This document shows, piece by piece, positions 1-8,612 of a stretch of DNA of 64,000 bases. Source of the stretch: Maioricimonas rarisocia (GTDB lineage: Bacteria; Planctomycetota; Planctomycetia; Planctomycetales; Planctomycetaceae). Numbering within the stretch: position 1 is the stretch's first letter; every line of letters starts with the position of its first letter. The stretch spans positions 1,776,001 to 1,840,000 of the forward strand of contig NZ_CP036275.1 in NCBI RefSeq assembly GCF_007747795.1. The letters are read 5' to 3'. A program made the position numbers and the translations under genes. Below the pieces are notes generated by a model. It was given only the letters and a program-made list of their open reading frames with translations. It was not told the origin of the DNA and searched no databases.

Positions 1-75
1 GGGCGGCCGTGCCTGCGGTCCGGTCCGGCCGTTGCACCGCTGGAAAAGTCCGTGCAAGGACTTGCGTCGATCGTT

Positions 76-111
76 TATACTTCAGGTCGACCGCTGGGCC
101 GACGAAGTATA
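76..111. promoter_or_regulatory. Inverted repeat upstream of the kinase gene
   Basis: Perfect 8-base arms TATACTTC (76-83) and GAAGTATA (104-111) are separated by 20 bases, with a TTGACA-like hexamer just after (115-120) and the kinase start at 149. The spacing suits either an operator for a dimeric regulator or a 5'-leader hairpin. The regulator is unknown and no convincing -10 element could be paired with the TTGACA. Confidence 0.35.
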
Positions 112-148
112 CATTTGACAGAGGCATCCAGCGCTTCAGGGGGGCACC

Positions 149-1678
149 GTGGCTGACAACGAATCGATCATTGACGATTACGAGCTGGTCAACTGTATTT
201 CGACCGGCAATCTGTCTCAGATCTGGGAAGTGAAACAGGTCTCGTCCGGGCAGCAGCTGGCGATGAAACTGCTGCTCCCGGAAGCATTTGCGGAAGCCGA
301 GTACAAGCGGGCGCTGAAGCAGGAAGCCGCGATCGCGAAGAACCTTGAACATCCGAACATCATCCGGGTGTTCGACGTGGTGGTGAACCGCAAGCACGCG
401 TACTTCATCATGGAGTACTTTCGGGCGGCGAACCTCAAGAACATGATCCGCAACGATCTGACGGGGACCCGGGTACGGGCCCGGCGGATGATGGAGTGCG
501 TCTCCCAGGCACTGGCTGCCATGCAGGAGCAGGGGCTCGTGCACCGCGACATCAAGCCGGACAACATTCTGATCAACAAGGGATCGGAAGTCCGGCTGAT
601 CGACTTCTCGCTGACGACGAAGTCGGCCGGAGCGCTGGCCAAGGTGCTTTCGAGCAAGAGGCGGACGTCCATTCAGGGGACGCGGACCTATCTGGCTCCC
701 GAGGTGATCAAACGCGAACCGACCACGTTTGCGGCCGACATGTACAGCCTGGGGATCACCTTCTACGAAGTGTTGACCGGGCGACCGCCGTTCATCAGCG
801 GCAACCCCAACGAACTGCTGATGATGCACATTCGCGAGACTCCCGAGAAGCCGTCGGGATTTCACGACAACGTGACGCCCGAGGCGGACAACCTGGTCAT
901 GCGGATGCTGGCCAAGAAGCCGAAGGACCGTCCGGCGAACATGCAGGAGCTGTTTGCGGAGGTCCGCTCGCTGAAGATCTTCAAGTCCGATCCGGAAGAG
1001 TATGCCCGGGCGAAGGCCGAGGCGGCGGAGGCGACCTACAAGGATTCGATGGCTCACCGGCTCGACAGCCGCTCGGACGCCGATCGCACCCCGGAAGAGA
1101 AGGAGGCGGCCGCCGGGGTCGCCCGCGAAAAGGCGAAGCGGAAGGCGGAGATTCTGGCGAAGTCGAAGAAGTCGGCAGCCGATTCGTTGAAGAAGCCGGG
1201 CGATTCGAAGGCACCTCAGCAGCCAGCCGCGGCGCAGCCTCAGCAGCCCCCGCAGCAGCCGATGCCACCCGGCTACGGCATGCCGGGCTATCCGATGCCA
1301 CCGATGCCCGGGTATCCTCAGATGCCGCCGCAGATGTATCCGCAGCAGCCTTACGGAATGCCTCCCGGGTATCCGCCAGGGCAGGGGGGAGCCCCCTACC
1401 CCATGCCGCCCGGAGGGATGCCACCGCAGCAGCCTGGTGCACCGCAGCAGGCTCCCCCGCAGCAGCCGGCTCCACCGGCCGGAGGCCAGCAGCAGCCGCA
1501 ACAGCCCCCGCCTCAAACGCCCGCTCAGCAGCCGCCACAGCAGCCGCCACAGCAGCAGGAGGTGCAGAAGACGCCTCCGAAGCCGGCTCGCGAGGAGCCT
1601 CAGAAGAAGAAGCCGGCCAAGCCGAAGGCCGATCCGGACGAGATCCCGCTGATGGACGAGCTGCCGGACGTCTTTTAA
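149..1678 (+). CDS. Serine/threonine protein kinase with Pro/Gln-rich C-terminal tail
   Basis: Hanks-type Ser/Thr protein kinase of 509 residues. The kinase domain spans about residues 11-275. It has the AMK lysine (K40), a probable alpha-C glutamate (E59), an intact HRDIKPDN catalytic loop (H132, D134), the magnesium aspartate in a DFS variant of DFG (D152), and a GTRTYLAPE activation segment, so it should be catalytically active. A charged, probably helical stretch (about 285-350) leads into a long Pro/Gln/Met/Tyr-rich low-complexity region (about 350-480) and a Lys-rich end. I see no transmembrane segment, so it is probably cytoplasmic. The tail resembles scaffolding or condensate-forming regions, which is inference. 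It lies about 100 bases before accA on the same strand and may be cotranscribed. Confidence 0.9.
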   Translation: MADNESIIDDYELVNCISTGNLSQIWEVKQVSSGQQLAMKLLLPEAFAEAEYKRALKQEAAIAKNLEHPNIIRVFDVVVNRKHAYFIMEYFRAANLKNMIRNDLTGTRVRARRMMECVSQALAAMQEQGLVHRDIKPDNILINKGSEVRLIDFSLTTKSAGALAKVLSSKRRTSIQGTRTYLAPEVIKREPTTFAADMYSLGITFYEVLTGRPPFISGNPNELLMMHIRETPEKPSGFHDNVTPEADNLVMRMLAKKPKDRPANMQELFAEVRSLKIFKSDPEEYARAKAEAAEATYKDSMAHRLDSRSDADRTPEEKEAAAGVAREKAKRKAEILAKSKKSAADSLKKPGDSKAPQQPAAAQPQQPPQQPMPPGYGMPGYPMPPMPGYPQMPPQMYPQQPYGMPPGYPPGQGGAPYPMPPGGMPPQQPGAPQQAPPQQPAPPAGGQQQPQQPPPQTPAQQPPQQPPQQQEVQKTPPKPAREEPQKKKPAKPKADPDEIPLMDELPDVF

Positions 1679-1776
1679 TCCTGCCACGGTTTTCCCACTG
1701 ACTTACTGAATCACGACGATTTTTCCCGATGGAGCGACGCGGCATCCACGGGGGATTGACGCGACGGAGTTCCGCG

Positions 1777-2778
1777 ATGTCCTCACTCAGACCACTTCCG
1801 TTCGAGCGCAAGATTTATGAGCTGGAGACCCGGCTCGAGCAGCTCGAGGCCGAACAGAATCCCACGCCTGCGACCAAAGACGCGATCCGCAAGATGCGCG
1901 TCGAGGTGACCCGCATGAAACGCGAGATCTTCGAGAATCTCTCGGCCTGGGACATCGTTCAGGTGGCCCGCCACGAGAGCCGGCCACAGACGCTCGACTA
2001 CATCGAGCTGCTGTTCGACGAGTTCGTCGAGCTGCATGGCGACAAGGCGATTGGCGACGACCGGGCGATCCTGACCGGCTTCGCCAAGCTCGATGACTGC
2101 AAGCTCATGTTCATCGGGCAGCAGAAGGGACGGAACCTCCAGGAGCGTCTGGAGCACAACTACGGCATGGCGCACCCGGAGGGGTACCGCAAGGCGCTCT
2201 CGAAGATGCAGCTCGCGGCCAAGTTCAACCTGCCGATCGTCTGCTTCATCGACACGGCAGGAGCCTATCCGGGGCTCGCCGCGGAAGAGCGCGGGCAGGC
2301 GTACCAGATCGCCTACAACCTGCGCGAGATGTCACGCGTCCCGACGCCGATCGTCTGCGTCGTCATCGGCGAAGGCGGGTCGGGGGGAGCGATCGGAATT
2401 GGCGTCGGCGATCATGTCGCGATCCTCGAGTTCGCGTACTACTCGGTGATCAGTCCGGAAGGGTGTGCCGGCATCCTGTGGAAGCACGAGAAGTTCGCCG
2501 ACCAGGCGGCCGCCGCACTGCGGTTCACGAGTCGCGATCTGCACGAGTTCGGCATCGTCGACGAAGTGATCCCCGAGCCGCTCGGAGGGGCGCACCGGGA
2601 CCATCGCAAGATGGCGACGGCGCTCAAGGGATCGCTCGCTCAGGCACTGCGATCGCTGAGCGGCATGTCGCGGGAGCAACTGCTCGATCACCGCTACCAG
2701 AAGTTCCGCAAGATCGGTCAGTTCGAAGAGCAGGTGTCTGCCGACGTGGCTGAGGTCGAGACGACCGAGTCGGCATGA
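1777..2778 (+). CDS. accA: Acetyl-CoA carboxylase carboxyltransferase subunit alpha
   Basis: Alpha subunit of the acetyl-CoA carboxylase carboxyltransferase, which with AccD moves the carboxyl group from carboxybiotin to acetyl-CoA to make malonyl-CoA, the first step of fatty acid synthesis. The 333-residue length is normal. Family features seen are the N-terminal helical segment with LPFERKIYELE and LEQLEAEQ, the conserved ARHESRPQTLDYIE block, IGQQKGRN, the IDTAGAYPG loop, and GEGGSGGAIGIGVGD, which forms the crotonase-fold oxyanion and CoA region. I chose the ATG at 1777 over the frame opening at 1729 because homologues begin here and CGGAG lies just upstream. It follows the kinase gene; accD is not in the window. 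Confidence 0.96.
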   Translation: MSSLRPLPFERKIYELETRLEQLEAEQNPTPATKDAIRKMRVEVTRMKREIFENLSAWDIVQVARHESRPQTLDYIELLFDEFVELHGDKAIGDDRAILTGFAKLDDCKLMFIGQQKGRNLQERLEHNYGMAHPEGYRKALSKMQLAAKFNLPIVCFIDTAGAYPGLAAEERGQAYQIAYNLREMSRVPTPIVCVVIGEGGSGGAIGIGVGDHVAILEFAYYSVISPEGCAGILWKHEKFADQAAAALRFTSRDLHEFGIVDEVIPEPLGGAHRDHRKMATALKGSLAQALRSLSGMSREQLLDHRYQKFRKIGQFEEQVSADVAEVETTESA

Positions 2779-3148
2779 CGCCCGCCTGAGCAGGTCCGCC
2801 CGGGCACGGCTTCGATGAGTGCCCGGGGCATCGTTGACTCTGTTGGCGTACGCTGATCGCCGGCGTGCTGCCAGCGGCAGACGCCCTGGAAACTGCTGCG
2901 GAACGACAACGGTTCGCGTTGCTTGGCGGCATCGTCCGGGGGAGCCCGTTTCGTTATCGTCCCGGCCGGGAATGTGCCTGATTCCCGGGGTTTCTGCACC
3001 CCGAATTAAACATAACGGACATTATCGGACGTTGGGGTGAGGCGCATTCCGGGGCTGTTTCGTTGCCTGGCAGCGGCTCGCCAGGCCGTCGCTGTCGCCC
3101 TCGGATGTGTTGGTGCATGGCCTGAGCCGTGTGCTGTGACGGCCCCGC
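2779..3148. other. Gene-free spacer between accA and the CvpA-type gene
   Basis: No supported gene. It holds the accA-proximal hairpin (2799-2827), an AT-richer patch around 3000-3030, and at its right edge the GC hairpin that embraces the stop codon of the convergent minus-strand gene. Confidence 0.6.
2799..2827 (+). terminator. accA: Hairpin downstream of accA
   Basis: CCCGGGCAC (2799-2807) pairs perfectly with GTGCCCGGG (2819-2827) across an 11-base loop, 20 bases after the accA stop codon. There is no T-run, so intrinsic termination is uncertain. It may instead stabilise the 3' end of the mRNA. Confidence 0.4.
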
Positions 3149-3158
3149 TCAACGGGGC
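3142..3158 (-). terminator. GC hairpin around the CvpA-type stop codon
   Basis: GCCCCG (3142-3147) and CGGGGC (3153-3158) pair around a five-base loop that contains the TGA stop codon of the minus-strand gene. No T-run follows, so it could be a 3'-end structure rather than a true terminator. Confidence 0.3.
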
Positions 3159-4447
3159 GTCTCGCTTCGCAGTCGCGACTGCAATGCGGGCGTCAGTCGG
3201 CTGACGGGAATCCCTGCTGCCTCGAGCTGGCGGACCATCCGCAGTTCAAGTGAGCTGGTGATCGACGTGCCTGGATCGGGGTCCGGCTGCGCGGCCCAGA
3301 GGTCGGCCCGCAGGTCTTCGAGCACCGCCACGGCGACCTGATCCGGCAGGCCCACGAACTCCTGATCGAGCTGCCTGGCGATCTCGTTTCGAGCGCGGCT
3401 GTTTGATGTGTACTGGCCGGCGATATCGAACAGCAGCTCCTCGCGACGTTGTGCCGTGGCACCAGGAACGGACGTGGCCGGCGATTCCGTTTTCGGCTTG
3501 CCCTGGCTCCAGCGATCGAGCGTCTGGATCAGTTCGTCGGAGCCGGCCTGCAGCAGCTCCTGGCGAAGCTGAGTCATGTCGCGGCTGTGAGTGTTCTGCA
3601 GAACCTGGATCATGCGATCGCGAAGCTGTCGCTGCTGTCCTGGCTCGATCGACCTGAGCGTCTGTGAGACGACTCCACTCAGATCGTCGCCAAGCAGATC
3701 GTCGATCTGGCCCAGCCACGCATCGAACGTCGATCCGTTCTGCTGTCCCGGATCGACGGGAGTGGGAATGCCGCCGCTGTCCGGATTCATCGGTTCGGGC
3801 GATCCCAGAAACGGATCGTAGTCGCCGGACGCGCCGCTTCCCGAATTCCCGGTCAGCGTATCGAGCAGACGGATGCCGTCATCGTCGTGACCATGATCGT
3901 GGCCGTCGTGCGAACCGTGATCGTGATCGTTGTGGTGAAGGTCGAGGTCGGGGCTGTCGAGCTGGTGGATGTACTTGGCCAGCGCGTCGTGGAGTTTTTC
4001 GGGCATGACCGGATGCAGGCGATCCATGATGATCGCCGCGGCACGACCACTGCGCGAGTGGCGAAGCGCTTCGCGGGCGTCTTCAGAGAGCGTCACGACA
4101 AAGAACGTGAGCACCAGGCAGATTGCGACTCCCTTGACCGCGCCGAGCACGGCCCCGAGGTGCTGGTTGTATTCTTTGAGATTGGCCTTCTCGATCCAGT
4201 CGTTCATCAGCCGGGCCGTGCCGAAGGCGACGAACGAAAAGAACAGGTACGCCCCGAACATCACCACCCAGTTGTTGAGCGGTGGCTGGAGATTGATGGA
4301 GGGGCCGAACGCGGCGGAGATCGATTCCGCGAAGGCGAGGCTGAGAACGAGGCCGGTGATTCCGGCGAGCTGCCAGATGACGCCGCGTGCGGCTCCACGG
4401 ACGGTCGTGAAGCCGATGATCGCGATCACGACGAGATCGTACCACAT
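3149..4447 (-). CDS. CvpA-type membrane protein with His/Asp-rich tract
   Basis: A 432-residue protein whose N-terminal 130 residues look like the CvpA/colicin V production family. There are about four hydrophobic segments (residues 3-20, 25-45, 58-80, 98-120), with the family's short start, the conserved RG(A/V)xRG near residue 17 and a YxQHLG(A)VLGAVKG motif before the last segment. A tract at residues 164-190 is almost entirely His, Asp and Gly (HxHDHG repeats), which suggests metal binding. The remaining 240 residues are soluble, Gln-rich and without a recognised domain. Strong GGGAGG ribosome binding site upstream of the ATG. It ends a minus-strand run that starts with the beta-propeller gene. 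CvpA proteins are linked to envelope homeostasis; the function here is not known. Confidence 0.75.
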   Translation of the reverse strand: MWYDLVVIAIIGFTTVRGAARGVIWQLAGITGLVLSLAFAESISAAFGPSINLQPPLNNWVVMFGAYLFFSFVAFGTARLMNDWIEKANLKEYNQHLGAVLGAVKGVAICLVLTFFVVTLSEDAREALRHSRSGRAAAIIMDRLHPVMPEKLHDALAKYIHQLDSPDLDLHHNDHDHGSHDGHDHGHDDDGIRLLDTLTGNSGSGASGDYDPFLGSPEPMNPDSGGIPTPVDPGQQNGSTFDAWLGQIDDLLGDDLSGVVSQTLRSIEPGQQRQLRDRMIQVLQNTHSRDMTQLRQELLQAGSDELIQTLDRWSQGKPKTESPATSVPGATAQRREELLFDIAGQYTSNSRARNEIARQLDQEFVGLPDQVAVAVLEDLRADLWAAQPDPDPGTSITSSLELRMVRQLEAAGIPVSRLTPALQSRLRSETPR

Positions 4448-4648
4448 TGTCGAAATGCCCTCCCTGGACAGCGCCGGCGTCTGTTGGCCCGCTGCCGTTC
4501 ACTGGCGGCAGCACGAGCCGTGCGGGGCGCTCCGATTCCTGGTGCCCACGCTCCTGCATTGCGCGGGCGAAAGTGTACCCCGACGTCGCAAACGGGGTAA
4601 AGACGACTTGAGCCAGGTGGCAATCGCGGGGATGTTCCGGCCGCGGCA

Positions 4649-5449
4649 CTATTCAACATCAAGGGGTCGAAGCAGCCGGGCGAACACGCGGTGCAGTACC
4701 GTAAACGTTTCGCCGGTCAGGGATTGCAGCACTGTTTCGTGTTCGGCATCGAGCAGGCGAAGCTGCTCGTCTGTCAGCTGGTCGCGGATTCCTTCGCGTG
4801 TGCGGACGTGGCCCCGCCAGGACTCGCGCGTGAACGGGATCGGCTCGTCGAATACGACCGTCGCGACCAGTGCGAAGTCGTCCTGGTCCGCTTCGGGCAG
4901 CAGCGGGGTGTGGCCGTCCCATCCTGCCCGGGCCCAGTCGCAGTGAAACCGGAGCAGAAGGTCTTCCACCGCGGCGGCGACGGGATCCTGCTGCGGCAGC
5001 CATCGCAGACCGTGATCAACGATCAGGCCCCCTGGCTTGAGCAGCCGGTCGATTTCGCGTCGCAGTCTGTGGCCATCGAGGTCGCCGGCCCGCTCGCCGC
5101 AGATGGCCGCGTCGAAGCGTCTGGCGGGCAAGCCGGTTTCGTGCGGCGACGCGATGTGAAATGCCGCGTCCAGTTCGCAGGCGACGGACTGCTGGCGGGC
5201 CTTGCGGATCAGGTTCGCCGAACGGTCGACGCCGATGACATGTGAACCCTGCCGGCTGAACTGAATGGCGAGCCGGCCGATGCCGGTCCCGAGATCGACG
5301 ATTCGCTGGTGTCGGACGCCGACGCCGAAGGTCCGCAGGACTTCAAAGAACCGGGAGGGATACTGGGGCTGCCAGATGGCTTCGTCGAATGCCGGATCCG
5401 AGGCGTCGATGGCGAGGCGGCTGTCGGATACTGGTCGCTCGCTGGGCAA
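4649..5449 (-). CDS. Class I SAM-dependent methyltransferase
   Basis: A 266-residue methyltransferase with a Rossmann SAM-binding core. Motif I is VDLGTGIGRLA (about residue 52), followed by an acidic ending of strand 2 (VIGVDRS), a motif IV-like region (FDAAICGERAGD) and LLKPGGLIVDH, typical of the ubiE/type-11 families. The C-terminal portion resembles small-molecule methyltransferases in which IPFTRESWRG contacts substrate. The substrate is not predictable. The start is a TTG preceded by AGAGGAAA; no better in-frame ATG is seen. It lies 79 bases after dtd on the same strand, so cotranscription is possible. Confidence 0.8.
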   Translation of the reverse strand: MPSERPVSDSRLAIDASDPAFDEAIWQPQYPSRFFEVLRTFGVGVRHQRIVDLGTGIGRLAIQFSRQGSHVIGVDRSANLIRKARQQSVACELDAAFHIASPHETGLPARRFDAAICGERAGDLDGHRLRREIDRLLKPGGLIVDHGLRWLPQQDPVAAAVEDLLLRFHCDWARAGWDGHTPLLPEADQDDFALVATVVFDEPIPFTRESWRGHVRTREGIRDQLTDEQLRLLDAEHETVLQSLTGETFTVLHRVFARLLRPLDVE

Positions 5450-5528
5450 CGCGGTTTCCTCTCGACGTCGTGGCGAAACAGGGAAGCCCGCGTTTCATGA
5501 TAGCCGCTCATCGCGCGGCTGCAGCCAT

Positions 5529-5978
5529 TCAGAAGGCCTTCCGGCTCTCGAGGAGTAAAGTGACCGGACCGTCATTCACAAGGGCGACATCCATGTGTGC
5601 CTGGAAGCGGCCCGTCTGGACGGGAATCCCCTGCCCCTCGACTTCGGCGCAAAAACTGCGATACAGAGCGTCGGCCTGTTCGGGCCGGGCGGCCGCGACG
5701 AAGCTGGGGCGTCGGCCCTTGCGGCAATCTCCCAGCAGCGTGAACTGGCTGACGACCAGCATCGCGCCGTTCACGTCGGTCAGGGACCGATTCATTTTGC
5801 CCTCGTCGTCTTCGAAGACGCGCAGTCCCACGATCTTCTGTGCCAGGTAGACGACATCATCCTGCGTGTCGTCTTCAGCGACGCCCAGCAGGACGAGGAA
5901 CCCGTGTCCAATCTGGCCGACGACCTCGTCGTCGACCGTGACGCTGGCGGAAGAAACACGTTGAACGACGGCACGCAT
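5529..5978 (-). CDS. dtd: D-aminoacyl-tRNA deacylase
   Basis: DTD proofreading enzyme that hydrolyses D-aminoacyl-tRNA (and Gly-tRNA-Ala) to stop misincorporation of D-amino acids. At 149 residues it is full length. It starts with the diagnostic [15 protein letters not shown] and carries the active-site signatures of the family: [17 protein letters not shown] (normally SQFTL..GRRPSF) and [11 protein letters not shown] (normally NxGPVT with the Gly-cisPro motif written GxPV in the QGIPVQTG segment). It is cytoplasmic and housekeeping. It is flanked by two methyltransferases on the same strand, 46 and 79 bases away. Confidence 0.95.
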   Translation of the reverse strand: MRAVVQRVSSASVTVDDEVVGQIGHGFLVLLGVAEDDTQDDVVYLAQKIVGLRVFEDDEGKMNRSLTDVNGAMLVVSQFTLLGDCRKGRRPSFVAAARPEQADALYRSFCAEVEGQGIPVQTGRFQAHMDVALVNDGPVTLLLESRKAF

Positions 5979-6024
5979 GGCGGACTCGGCAGACGCAGAT
6001 CAAAGACAGGTGACGATGGCGGCA

Positions 6025-7098
6025 TCAGCCCCGCTGGACAGCTGAAACGACCTGGTAGCCGCGGTGTTCTTCCGTGGTGACGTCGTTGAAGAGCTGTTCC
6101 ATGCGGGCGAGAAACCAGTCGGGGTGCTTGGTGACCATCTGAACGCGCCCGCCGGGCCGCAGTGCGCGGAGCGCCCCCTGCAGGAAGATCTCGGCGATCC
6201 GGTATTGCGAGAAGTAAGGTGGGTTGCCGACGACGACGTCGAATGCGCCCGGATGGGCAATTTCGCCATCCGCATCGGCCTGAGCCGTCATGCCCTCGAC
6301 ACCGTTGAGTTCCGCCCCGAGCAGAGCGCACTCGACGGCCCGGATGTTGGAGTCGACGGCGTGGACGGTGATCCCCTCCTCTCGCATCGCGGCGGCCAGG
6401 CCGACGACGCCGGCACCACAGCCGATGTCGAGGACGCGATCACCCGGCTGAACCGTCATTCCTTCCATCAGGGCGCGGGCGCCCAGGTCGAGGCGGCGAT
6501 GCGAAAAGACGCCGGGGCGGCTGACGGCCTTGATGAGATTCTCACCGTCGCGAAACGCGAATTCGGCGTAGAAGTCACGCTCCCGTTTGAGCGGACCTTT
6601 CTTAGTGGCCCGATACAGGACGCCACGTTTCTTGGGGAGGCGGGTAATGCTGCGGGTGAGCTTTTCGATCTCATGGTGCAGCCAGGTGTCTTTGCGGTTG
6701 TCGACCGCTGCGAGCAGCGTCCCTCCGTCCCGCAGCCGCTGGTAGCCCTGCTGGAGCAGCTCGCGTGTCAGCTCGGCCTCGCCGCCGCGCGTGGTCGGGA
6801 GGGCGAACAGGTCGATCTCTCCTTCCGGCAGATCGGGGCTGCAGACCATGTTGACGGGACTGCCGGTCATGTCGAGATATTCGCGCGACTCCTGAGCCTG
6901 GTACAGGTCGAGGAAGTGACACTGTACCTGCGAATCGCCATGCACTTCGGCGAGCGCCTTCGCGAACTGGGCCCGGCCGATCGTCGTGCACAGTGCGCGC
7001 GGTGCCGAAAGGTTGGGGACCACATTGATCAACAACTGTTCGCTGGCGGGGACGCGGACGGAATAGCTTTCCATCGCGTCGTCGCTCGATCCATTCAC
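6025..7098 (-). CDS. RsmC/RlmG-like rRNA guanine N2-methyltransferase
   Basis: A 357-residue SAM methyltransferase with two domains. The N-terminal half is a degenerate Rossmann domain (LRDGGTLLAAVDN). The C-terminal half is catalytic, with motif I VLDIGCGAGVVGLAAA and the substrate-base motif NPPYF typical of N6/N2 purine methyltransferases. The duplicated architecture and HPDWF near the C terminus fit the RsmC/RlmG group that methylates 16S G1207 or 23S G1835; which base it modifies here is unknown. The GTG start at 7098 overlaps the stop codon of the upstream beta-propeller gene (GTGA) and has AGGGGAG upstream, which suggests translational coupling. An internal ATG at 7074 is the alternative start. 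Confidence 0.82.
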   Translation of the reverse strand: MNGSSDDAMESYSVRVPASEQLLINVVPNLSAPRALCTTIGRAQFAKALAEVHGDSQVQCHFLDLYQAQESREYLDMTGSPVNMVCSPDLPEGEIDLFALPTTRGGEAELTRELLQQGYQRLRDGGTLLAAVDNRKDTWLHHEIEKLTRSITRLPKKRGVLYRATKKGPLKRERDFYAEFAFRDGENLIKAVSRPGVFSHRRLDLGARALMEGMTVQPGDRVLDIGCGAGVVGLAAAMREEGITVHAVDSNIRAVECALLGAELNGVEGMTAQADADGEIAHPGAFDVVVGNPPYFSQYRIAEIFLQGALRALRPGGRVQMVTKHPDWFLARMEQLFNDVTTEEHRGYQVVSAVQRG

Positions 7099-8375
7099 TC
7101 TTCGATCTCCCCTGCCCCGCGGTACGTTCCGATGGCAGCAAGGCCGGAAATCGTCCTCAGGTACATCATTCCATTGGCAACAGCGGGCGTGGCGCGACTC
7201 GGCTCGCCCAGATCATTGCGTGCCAGCTCCTTGTACGTATCACCCGTCGCGATGACAACGCAGATGCCGGCATCGTCGACACAATACAGCCGGCCGTCGA
7301 TGCAGACCGGTGACCCGAAGTACCGTCCGCCGACGCGTTTCTGCCAGATCTTCTTGCCGGATGCGGCGTCGTAGCAGGTGCAGATTCCCTGGTCACTCCA
7401 CGCATAGAGTCGCTCGTCGTAGACGAGCAGCGAGGGAATGTGCGGGACGCTGGCGTTGTCGACCCGCCAGACTTCTTCCACGTCGGCCGGAGCGTTGCCC
7501 GACTCCGGGCGAAGAGCGACCAGGTGTTTGGGGGAATTCGCGAACGCGCAGGTGGCGAAAACCATGTCGTTATGAACGATCGGCGAGGCGATGGCACGCT
7601 CGCCCTGGTCGGTCGCGAACGCCTCGATCTCCCACAGCCGCTCGCCACTGGCGGCGTCGATACCGGTCACGCCGATCGGCCAGGCGACGAAGACGAGCTG
7701 GGCCCCCCTGCCCTGCGGCTTATACACGCAGGGAGTCGAATAGTTGAGGCGTCCGCCCCGACGGGGGACGGTCCACGCGACCTGGCCCGTCATGCGATCC
7801 AGGGCGATGAGAGCGCTGTCCCCTTTCGCCTGCGTGTCCCGTGCGATCACGACGAGATCTTCGTGGACGATCGGCGAAGTCGCGAATCCGTGGCCTCCCT
7901 TGACCGCTCCGAGTGAATCCGACTGCCAGACAAGTTGTCCGGAGTGATCGATCGCGACCAGATGGAGTGCTTCTGGCGTGCCCCACGCCATGTAGACGTG
8001 ATGCTCGTCGGCGCACGGCGTCGAGGAGGCGTAGGAATTGAATTTGTGAGTGCGATGTGATGTCGACTCGAACTCGTGGCTCCACAGGAGTTTGCCGGTG
8101 CGGGCATCGAGACTTTTGAGAATTCGTTGCCGACCGCTGTCACTTTCGCAATTTACGTACAGTTGGTCCTTCCAGAGGACGGGCGACGAGTTGCCGGTGC
8201 CGGGCAGTTCGATCCGCCAGGCGTAATCTGCCTCTGTCCAGGAAACCGGAATGGTCGTGGTGTCACTGATCCCGCTGCCGTTGGGGCCGCGGAACCGGGA
8301 CCATTCCTGTGCACAGACCGGGATGGCAGCGAGGAGGAACAGGATTGCGGGGAGTGATGCAAAACGCTGCTGCAT
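7095..8375 (-). CDS. Secreted PQQ-type beta-propeller (BamB-like) protein
   Basis: A 426-residue exported protein with an N-terminal signal peptide (MQQRFASLPAILFLLAAIPVCA, cleavage probably after CAQ) and a WSRFRGPNGSGIS entry motif typical of planctomycete outer-membrane-biogenesis/BamB-like propellers. Repeats such as GxLLWSHEFE, GQLVWQSDS, GQVAWTVPR, GERLWEIEA and GKKIWQKRV mark the pyrrolo-quinoline-quinone-like blades. These proteins are annotated as PQQ-binding-like, but no PQQ ligand residues can be confirmed and an enzymatic role is doubtful. It is the first gene of a minus-strand run and overlaps the methyltransferase by four bases. A paralogue is at 42085-43419. Confidence 0.88.
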   Translation of the reverse strand: MQQRFASLPAILFLLAAIPVCAQEWSRFRGPNGSGISDTTTIPVSWTEADYAWRIELPGTGNSSPVLWKDQLYVNCESDSGRQRILKSLDARTGKLLWSHEFESTSHRTHKFNSYASSTPCADEHHVYMAWGTPEALHLVAIDHSGQLVWQSDSLGAVKGGHGFATSPIVHEDLVVIARDTQAKGDSALIALDRMTGQVAWTVPRRGGRLNYSTPCVYKPQGRGAQLVFVAWPIGVTGIDAASGERLWEIEAFATDQGERAIASPIVHNDMVFATCAFANSPKHLVALRPESGNAPADVEEVWRVDNASVPHIPSLLVYDERLYAWSDQGICTCYDAASGKKIWQKRVGGRYFGSPVCIDGRLYCVDDAGICVVIATGDTYKELARNDLGEPSRATPAVANGMMYLRTISGLAAIGTYRGAGEIEE

Positions 8376-8612
8376 AACCTGGTTCCGTCGAAAGGTGTCT
8401 TGAAAGAGGACACTTCAGTGTGGTCGATCGGTGTGGGGAAGGAAAGGGGCTGTGCTTGAGGTTGCGCTGAACGATCGTCTGCGCACGTTCACACAAACAG
8501 CGAAACCTGTTAACGCTGTTTGTTTTCGGTCCATTACCGCGGTACGATCGAGTCCCGAAGTCGGGTTCCGTCGATCAAACAAGGGCGTGGACTTCAACCG
8601 CGGGAGAGGGCC

